The notes under the pieces were generated by a model that was not told the origin of the DNA, searched no databases, and saw nothing but the letters and a program-made list of their open reading frames with translations. The position numbers were made by a program, and so were the translations under genes. DNA of 64,000 bases from Dolomedes plantarius (taxonomy: Eukaryota; Arthropoda; Arachnida; Araneae; Dolomedidae): NCBI GenBank assembly GCA_907164885.2, contig OU015495.1, positions 148,501 to 212,500 of the forward strand. Reading direction: 5' to 3'. This document shows positions 56,904 through 64,000 of the stretch, piece by piece (the stretch's first letter is position 1; each line of letters begins with the position of its first letter).

Positions 56904-58268
56904 CAGTCGAACCCCGTTATAACGAACTTCAAGGGGCCAAAGGTTTTGTTCGCTTTATCCGGTGGTTCGCCATATCCGAACAGTTAAGTTTCTCTTTTCA
57001 AAACCGTTTCGATTTTCATTCTACATAAATTAGAAGCAGTTACAGCTGTTTTAAAAAACGTCGTCTGCTACAACATTGAAGTGACAAACAAGTTTAAATG
57101 CGTTTTTCTCAGAATTATGTTTTTTAGCACAAATCTCTACCGTTATCATGATATCTCACATAATAATGCATATAATTTGATAAAATTTCCAGGAAATGCT
57201 TTAGATGCTATTTTTAATGAAATGATGTACAATAATTGATGTAATATAAACAGTTTTTTTATTGGGTTTTTTTTTATAAGGAAAGGAATGACTAATCAGG
57301 GAAAATTTTCACATTGGAACATAAAATTGTCTGTACTATTTTTGTATTTTTAAATTTCTCTTAGATTGTGGGTCATTTTGAAAACTGTCATACGTATCAT
57401 GTGTGAGAAGGAAATTAAAATAGTAGCAGTGGAATTTTGTGCAGAGTGATAAGCGTTTTCGCTAAATTTCACTAAATTACTTTAAATTAACCAATTTGTA
57501 AAACAGTATGGTATTTACAGGCAAGTTTTTATTTATTTTTTTATTTTTAAATACTTAAATTTTTAAATACTTTTTAATTTTTAAATGATTTTAAAAAAAT
57601 TGGCTCCAAACGTAGGCAGTCACCTTAAGAAAAATGCTAGAGTTCACAAAATGTATAACTCATTAGTTGCAATGTGTATTCAATAATGATGAATTAAAAA
57701 ATGATAAAATCTATTAAAAATTATCATTAATGAATTAAATCGACTAAAATCGATTACATTAAACTGACACAATACTAATTAACTTACAATTCGACTGTAG
57801 TTGTATTGAATAGATGTAATATACAATTACAGTGCAAAATAAATAATTAAAAGCATATCGCTTGAGAATAAAACATTAAAACCCTCAAGGAAAACATGAA
57901 AAAGGATAAATCAAGTATAACCTAGAGATATCTATTCAGACGAACCCCGGTAAAGCGAACCCTGTATATAACGAACTCACGGTTATAACGAACGATAATT
58001 TTGGTCCCGCCATTTTCTTATTGAAAGTAATTTAATTAGTATTGTGTAAGTTTAATGTAATAAATTTTAGTCGATTTAATTCATTAATGATCATTTTTAA
58101 TAGATTTTATCATTTTTTAATGCATCATTATCGAATACACATTGCAACTAATGAGTTATACATTTTGTGAACTCTAGCATTTTTCTTAACGGTTCGGATA
58201 TAGCAAACCACCAGATAAAGCGAACAAAAGCTTTGGTCCCTTGAAGATCGTTATAACGGGGTTCAAAG
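56904..58268. mobile_element. Tigger/pogo-type non-autonomous element with internal hairpin
   Basis: The left end CAGTCGAACCCCGTTATAAC and reversed right end CTTTGAACCCCGTTATAACG, each beside TA, are a pogo/Tigger-type pair. Similarity continues with GGGCCAAAGGTTTTGTTCGC and CCATATCCGAACAG. Inside, 57624-57793 and 58024-58192 are inverted copies about 170 bp long, with only a few mismatches. A third end-like block CGAACCCCGGTAAAGCGAAC lies near 57940. No transposase is present. It may be two MITEs joined or a fold-back derivative. Confidence 0.75.
57624..58192. repeat. 170-bp inverted repeat arms
   Basis: The left arm contains AAGAAAAATGCTAGAGTTCA and CATTAGTTGCAATGTGTATT. The right arm reversed has the same blocks and TTAAATCGACTAAAAT. 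The loop is about 230 bp. Arms this similar suggest a fairly recent inversion or fold-back event. Confidence 0.8.
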
Positions 58269-59433
58269 TACATTTATTGCACAACTATTTTCGTAAAAAA
58301 AAGAATGAAACAAATACGAAATTTTTCAAAACTCTTTTTTTTAAGCAGAAAGTGAGATCATTATGCTAGAAGACAAGCCTAAGTAATATTCTGTTTCAGG
58401 TCAATTTCAGGGTCACAGCAGATATATGCCATATGCATTATATTTACTTTCAATTTTGTGTGTGTGGGGGGGGGGGATGGTACAGTCTGCTTTCGACTTT
58501 TTAAATTATTCTTTGAACGTGATCCCAATTCAGAGTTTACTAATAGATTTGACAATCTTTAAGCTGCTTTGATCCAGCTACAATGGCTCCATTTTAATAG
58601 CAGAGTGTTGTTGCTGAAACTTTATAGGTTCCTTGGTGCATATCCCTTTAGCTTTGCCAGTCGAGAGCAGTTTACCGAGATTACATATGCTGGTCTCGGA
58701 TAAGTGAAGAAAAAGTTCAATACACGATTAAGAATTATTCTTTGATAGATGAGCATGGATAGTGTCATTTCCACGTGAATGCCAAAATTTACAAAATCCT
58801 TTCATAAGGAAATAAACGAAAACACAGACAAGCACCAGAAAATTATCTCTCTCAAACAGGAAATGCACAACCTTGTCACCTGTGAAAATTCTGTAAAATT
58901 GCTCTACACCAGTAATTTAATGAATGTCATTTTTTAGCTTTTTCTAATGAAATATGTATATATATGAAATGAAGGGACTCGCAAGGGGGGATTTTGATGA
59001 GGTGCAGGTAGTCGCAGCAGGCAAATGGAGAGGAAAAATTGTTTTACTTAAGGAGAATCGCGGACGGCCATCGTAGACAGGAAATCCGGTCGAGGAACAC
59101 AGGCATCCACGCGATTATCAAACAGTTTTTTATTCCAGAGGTATTTTCTTGCTGGACATCTTACAACGTTGGTCATGCCTTACACTTAGGCACAGATATA
59201 CAACATTTTTTGACAGTCAAATCGCGAGCGAGATCCAAGCGCGTTAAAACTTTTAATTGGCCAGTGGAAAACATCTGACCTCGAACGTCATATGAGGTGA
59301 TCTCGCGTCGAACGACTTCGAATTTTCTGGCACTGCTTTTAAAAACAATTCTAGCTTCCACACGTGGACTAGGGGAAAATATAATCCGTTACTTTGGTTA
59401 TTTTTAGATCAGAATTTGGATTAAGGGGCGATA
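58269..59433. other. Non-coding, one G-run
   Basis: It contains a run of G after (TG)n near 58458-58478. A more GC-rich patch at 58970-59370 has a 79-codon frame on the plus strand with no domain I know. I do not call a gene. Confidence 0.4.
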
Positions 59434-59659
59434 CTTTATTGAGATAAAATGGAAGAATTTCAAATAGGCATTTAATTAATGAAAGTGAAATAATATTGTT
59501 TCATATATATATAAACTATCTGCCAGTTAGTATTTGGACACTCATGCTTTATTGAGATAAAATGGAAGAATTTCAAATAGGCATTTAATTAGTGAAAGTG
59601 AAATAATATTGTTTCATATATATATAAACTATCTGCCAGTTAGTATTTGGACACTCATG
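59434..59659 (+). repeat. 113-bp tandem duplication spanning a transposon edge
   Basis: Two adjacent copies of a 113-bp unit (59434-59546 and 59547-59659) starting CTTTATTGAGATAAAATGG and ending GGACACTCATG. They differ by A against G near 59480/59592. The unit includes about 80 bp of flanking DNA plus the first part of the Tc1 end, so the end is present twice. Confidence 0.9.
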
Positions 59660-60808
59660 CAATTGACGATATCCGCGGCCCTGATATACGTCACGCCCTC
59701 CGTGTAGGAAACAACATTGGAATTAGTCTCATGCAAGATGCTACGAAGTACAGAGTTATCTCATTTCGAGAAAGGTATAATAATCGGGTATTACGGATAT
59801 GGCTGATCCTTAAGGAGATCTAGCGAGCTGCATTACCCAAAATCGACAGTGGCCTATGTGATTCAGAATTGGGAGGTGAGCCGTGATTGTCGGAATGTGC
59901 CCCGAATCTGCAGATCCCCGAAACTGGGAGATAGATACCGATGGGTGCTGCCCAGAGAAATTCGGAAGAACTGCACCCAACCGGCCCACATACTGCAGAA
60001 GTTTCATCAGGTATCCGGGAGTGTTGCTTCGAGGAATACCATCCGTAAGGAAGCACATATTCTTGGTTTTCATGGCCGTACTGCCGCCCATAAACCTTTG
60101 ATCACAAAGTTCAACCACGCTGCTCGGTTAATGTGGGGTAAAGCACGTCGAAAAGGGACGTAGATCAGTGGAAACCGGTTCTCTGGAGCGAGGAATCAAG
60201 GTTCAACCTCCACCGTTTGGATGGTAAGGTCTGGATCTGGCGTCTGTCTGGAGAACGCCTCCTGCCAGAATGCATAGTGTCCACAGTAAAGTTCGGCGGA
60301 GGTGGAATTATGGTCTGGGGGGTGTTTCTCCTGGCATGACTTGGACCCTTGGTCCCAATTTATGGTAATCTCAACGTCGACGCCTTCTGCATTATTTTGG
60401 ATGACTGTGTGCTTCCTACGTTGTAGCAGATTTACGGGTTGGACCCATGTTACTTCCAGCTGTCATGTTACGAGGTTCACCATGGATTGGTATGGTGACA
60501 ATGGGGTTAACCAAATGGACTGGCCTGCACAGAACCTAGAACATAACCCTATCTAGAACCTTTGGGAAGAGTTGGATCGCCGAATTTAGGAGTTCAACTA
60601 CCGTTCAAAATCGGCGAAGAAACTTACATGTCTACAAGCCGAGTGGAAGAAAATACCACTAGCCGTCATACAAGGACTTGTGGAAAGCGTACCCTGGAGG
60701 TTTGAGGGTGTAATTGACTCTCTTGGTGGCTCTACCAACTATTGAAAATGAATAAATTTAGTTTTAATTATCTATCACAATTGTCCAAATATTTATTGGT
60801 AGATAGTG
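59514..60808 (+). mobile_element. Dead Tc1-like transposon with duplicated left end
   Basis: The left end AACTATCTGCCAGTTAGTAT (59514, and again at 59627) and reversed right end CACTATCTACCAATAAATAT are diverged inverted repeats next to TA. It carries a broken transposase on the plus strand. Confidence 0.8.
59738..60744 (+). pseudogene. Tc1-like transposase pseudogene
   Basis: From ATG 59738 the translation reads MLRSTELSHFEKGIIIGYYG and then a stop. Further on: HYPKSTVAYVIQNWE, ASRNTIRKEAHILGFHGR, HKPLITKFNHAARLMW, a GGGGIMVWG-like block in a shifted frame near 60300, LEHNPI before a stop, and a C-terminus WKKIPLAVIQGLVESVPW to GGSTNY at 60744. At least five stops or frame changes make it a pseudogene. 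Confidence 0.85.
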
Positions 60809-61080
60809 TATATATATACAAGGTTCTTTTTATTAAACTGACACTTCTGAGACCCACCTCTAGCGCGATCTATTCCGGAATTCCGCCAAAATTGATAGAG
60901 AGGTTAAAGACGAAATTGAAAATGTTTCTGTGAAAAAAAGTTCCAAACGTCGACGCTAGGGGAAGATATGGCGCTGTTGTTGTTGTCGACGCACCCGAGA
61001 ATTTGTACAAAGTGCAAGTAAAACATCAAATTGCAAATTCACGATTACGTTGTCGACAGAAGCGCCAGTATTTCAAACTA

Positions 61081-63345
61081 CAGTTGGTTCTCTGTTTAAC
61101 GACTTTCAAGGGACCGCGAAAAATCGTCCTTAAGTAGAGATCGTCCTTAAACAGAATTTGTGAAAAAATAACATTTCCCTTCACATTTTACAAGCTTAGG
61201 ACTGTCAATATATTTCTTAATATATTGGCGTGTTTAAAAATGTTATTTTTATTATCATCATTATTTTATTCACAAAAAAGTTATTTTAAATTACATTGAA
61301 AAAAAAGAGTGCAAAAAATACAATAAATTACGTTTTAAAAAATTCAAAAAGTGTTGATTGCTTCATTCGCCTTGTTTTCGTTATTCTCTTTTCCAGATTT
61401 TCTAAAATGTTAAATGAGTCACCGTCCATTTTCGATGTAATATAGCGTCGGAGAACATCTAGAGCAGAAATTGCATCTGTGTAAGACGGTGGCAGTGCCT
61501 CGTTTTCCGTGTCTTCAACTTCACCTTCTTCGTCTGACACTGTGTTTTCGTTTACAATATCTTCATAAATTTGTTCTACATTTCTGAAATCTGTTGTTAA
61601 AGCATATTTAACACAATTGTAGAAATCTTGAATTGAAACATCCTCATCTTCAACAAGACTTCTCAATTCTTCAGGGGTAATGTCATCTTCGTTGATTTCT
61701 ACATCCGTACTTTGCAGTTCCACTACAAGTTCTTTGGGAATTCCAGCAATGCGAAAGCAGTTTTTTATTGTGGATGAAGAAACTTCTTTCCATGCTGATG
61801 TTATCATGTGCATTGCTTCCAAGATTGTAAATTTTCTAATTTTTATACTGTCAGCCGAATTGTTTATTAATTTCCTAATTAAAGACTTTCTGTAGTACGC
61901 TTTCTCACTGCGAATGCTACCCAGGTCTAATGGCTGCAACTTGCTAGTGCAATTAGCTGGCAAGAAATGGATAGTCAAATTTGTAAGTCTAGGGATATTT
62001 GGAGTATGTGCAGTCAATCGGTCGATTAAAAGTAAAACTTTTCTCTTTTCTCGATGCATTTTTGCATCAAATTTTCTAATCCAGTCAATAAAAATTTGTG
62101 ATGTCATCCACGTTTTATTGTTATTGAGGTACTCACAAGGTTTCCAGGTGATATTTTTAGAACACCTTGGTTGCTTTGATTTGCCTATAACTAAAGGTGG
62201 AAATTTCTCAGATCCATCCGAATTAGTGCACAGTAAAACAGTCAATCGTTCTTTACTGTGTTTTCCACCAAAACACTTTTCGCCCATATAAATTAAGGTT
62301 TTATTAGGAACCATATTGTAGAATAGGCCCGTCTCATCTGCACCGAATATGTTCTTCTCATCATATCCCCTTCAGCACTATTTTCCATCCATCCATTTTT
62401 TTTTCATCTACGGAGCCACTTTCGCCAGATGTGCTTTTAAATACAAGCCCGTATCTTTATTTGAACTTTGTTAGCCAAACAGCCGAAGCCTGAAAATTTT
62501 GCATTCCAAATTTTTCTGCCAGAATAATAGCATTTTCTTTAAATATCACTCCGGAAATTGGAATGTTAGATGCTCTTGCTTGGTGAAACCATTGCAGGAC
62601 TGCCTTCTCAAACTCTTCTGATCGGCCACATTGAATTTTCTGCCGTTTGGATTTGGATCCCAAACCAAATTTTTGTGCTACTTCAAGAATTTTCTCTTGC
62701 TAAAATGCCTTTGAGAGTACACTCGGGTAGCTGAAATTGTCTTGCGAATTGGACTTTTGTTATTCCAACACTTTCTTCCCAGTTTTCAATAATTTTCACT
62801 TTTTCGTGTAGCGTAAGATGCTTTCGCTTTGATGCCATTCTGCTCTGCTCACCCCGTATTCGTACTGGAATGAGCTCCTACACACAACCATGAATTCTCT
62901 AAACATGAACACGTGCTTCCCAGAAGGAGTGAGAGAGGGGTGCTTTTGGACAGTTCGTAAATCACATGACAACATGGTAGGTACAATAGAGTGATTCCAC
63001 ACCCGCACTAAGAAATTCGATCCACCAGGGAAGAATGTTCGATCTTCCTAGAAACAGTAATCCCCCCCTCCCCCGGTTTTTTCCACCGCAACAAGTCTAT
63101 GATTGCAACAAACATAAAGGAAATTCCGGAACTGTTATTGAAACCAAACTCTCCCACAGAAAGTAACCCTCCTGTAGATAAAATGTTGAAGAAAAGTTTA
63201 TCATGTAAGAAAAAATCGTCGTTAAATACAAACAAAATCGTCTTAAAATAGAATTTTTTTACGTCGGATGGACCGGGACCGGGAAATATCGTCTTTAAAT
63301 AGAGATCGTCGTTAAGTAGAGCGTCGTTAAACAGAGAACCAACTG
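61081..63345 (-). mobile_element. Tigger/pogo transposon, nested
   Basis: 2265 bp, TA on both sides (61079-61080 and 63346-63347). The ends start CAGTTGGTTCTCTGTTTAAC in inverted orientation. Related subterminal motifs (TTAAGTAGAGATCGTC-like) follow at both ends. It holds one transposase gene on the minus strand, with few lesions. It inserted within the MITE at 60819-63518, so it is younger than that MITE. Confidence 0.9.
61328..62838 (-). pseudogene. Tigger transposase, three lesions
   Basis: It starts MASKRKHLTLHEKVKIIENW at 62838 (psq/CENP-B-type helix-turn-helix). A frame change near 62697 leads to the CENP-B second domain SEEFEKAVLQWFHQARA. A TAA at about 62460 interrupts KFK-RYG, and one extra G in a GGGG run near 62368 shifts the frame before YDEKNIFGADETGLFYNM. 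From there to the stop at 61328 the frame is open (over 340 residues) with the DDE nuclease: GADETG, LLLIDRLTAHT (D kept; the usual Asn after it is Arg), and QPLDLGSI. A long acidic tail follows. So few changes imply a fairly young copy. Confidence 0.88.
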
Positions 63346-63518
63346 TATAAAGATAAGGGGTGAATACCGAAAAAGTTGTAATACCCTTCCTTCTGTAAAG
63401 CGATGGCGCAACAGATTCCGCATCGACCTTTATAGCCCAAAATACTGGCGCTGCTGTCGACTACGATACATCGCGCTACAGATGGCTCTGAGTAGTGTTA
63501 GTTTAATAAAAATAGCCC

Positions 63519-63600
<82 letters not shown>

Positions 63601-63716
63601 TATATACGTATATATACGATATATACTCGTATATACGTATATATACGTATATATACGTATATATGCTCGATATATACGTATATATACGTATATATACTCG
63701 TATATATACATATATA
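63519..63716. repeat. Compound (TA)n/(TACG)n microsatellite
   Basis: Pure TA to about 63593, then TATACGTATATATACG and TATACTCG variants. It links the MITE end on the left with the DD36E element on the right. Frames across it are Tyr/Ile artefacts. Confidence 0.9.
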
Positions 63717-64000
63717 CACTGAAGTGCCACTGAATTAGGGATGGCAAAGCCTATGCAAATTGTGTAGCGCTGCGCATCATGTATGCGCAAGTGAGGGCGC
63801 TGTGGTAACTGCATATATAGAGAGCGTACTGTGGTTGTTCTGAATTAGTTGTTGGAATTGCCAGTATGGGTAAACTGCCTGATTTAGACGCCTTCGATCG
63901 CGGACAAATCGTAGGTGCGCGACGCATGGGCCATTCAATTTCCGAAATCGTCAAACAGCTAGGATTTTCAAGGTCGATAGTGTCAAGAGTATACCAAGAA
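63717..64000 (+). mobile_element. Tc1/mariner DD36E transposon, left end, cut by window edge
   Basis: It starts CACTGAAGTGCCACTGAATT after TA and matches the element at 30796 over its whole visible length with few differences. It inserted at the edge of a TA microsatellite. The right end is beyond the window. Confidence 0.9.
63866..64000 (+). CDS. DD36E transposase, N-terminal part
   Basis: The 45 codons start [20 protein letters not shown], then [20 protein letters not shown], the helix-turn-helix of the family. Unlike the copy at 30943, the ATG and following codons are in frame, so this copy has the undamaged start. The C-terminal catalytic region lies beyond the window, so integrity is unknown. 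Confidence 0.85.
   Translation, partial: MGKLPDLDAFDRGQIVGARRMGHSISEIVKQLGFSRSIVSRVYQE

Larger units (their letters stand above)
60819..63518. mobile_element. MITE interrupted by a nested Tigger transposon
   Basis: The left end CTTTTTATTAAACTGACACT and reversed right end ATTTTTATTAAACTAACACT continue inward with GAGACCCACCTCTAGCGCG against CAGAGCCATCTGTAGCGCG. Another inverted block, GTCGACAGAAGCGCCAGTAT, lies at 61053 and its partner near 63435. The two halves total about 435 bp once the Tigger at 61081-63345 is removed. (TA)n lies at both outer edges. Confidence 0.75.

Noticed and set aside
59039..59278. 79-codon plus-strand frame in a GC-richer patch, looked at as a possible Merlin-type transposase piece
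   Set aside because: The resemblance was limited to a few residues and the catalytic blocks were missing, so it cannot be supported.

Overview
The window is AT-rich animal DNA. It holds one spliced protein-coding gene set in a dense field of class II transposons. Spliceosomal introns, Tc1/mariner, pogo/Tigger, piggyBac, PIF/Harbinger and Helitron relics, tRNA-derived SINE-like pieces and long (TA)n microsatellites point to an arthropod. The look of the Tc1 families and the type of the oxidoreductase suggest a chelicerate, probably a spider. That placement is inference, not shown by the sequence.

The host gene is a GMC-type flavin oxidoreductase (glucose dehydrogenase-like) on the minus strand, with twelve coding exons between 39990 (ATG) and 17172 (stop). 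I assembled it by hand. All intron phases agree, the exons sum to 1902 nt (633 residues plus stop), and every hallmark motif is in order: N-terminal FAD-binding glycine motif, both GMC signature regions, and the C-terminal catalytic His and Asn. Eleven introns separate the exons. Ten are GT-AG and one (intron 6) appears to be GC-AG. A splice acceptor just before the ATG implies at least one 5' noncoding exon that I could not locate.

Its introns carry transposons. Intron 11 has an intact Tc1-type element (18105-19517). Intron 9 has a short Helitron (22325-23102). Intron 5 has a Tc1/mariner copy with DD36E spacing (30796-32012) and a 2.6 kb Helitron-like element (32097-34736). Intron 4 has a piggyBac-like relic (35624-37103). 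Introns 6 and 8 hold SINE-like and duplicated sequence.

The left flank (1-17000) has a PIF/Harbinger relic with a transposase and a MADF gene plus a nested MITE, a probable LTR, several inverted-repeat MITEs, a dead Tc1, a LINE RNase H remnant and an intact Tc1 (14484-15893). The right flank (40000-64000) has a dead Tc1, a Helitron, a second nearly identical intact Tc1 (51482-52890), a palindromic mariner, a Tigger-type MITE, a Tc1 relic with a duplicated end, a Tigger transposon nested in another MITE, and a DD36E copy cut by the window edge.

I found no CRISPR, operon, phage or defence-like system, and no convincing functional tRNA or rRNA gene. The most interesting features are structural: nested, palindromic and possibly still mobile transposons, and the anatomy of the GMC gene.
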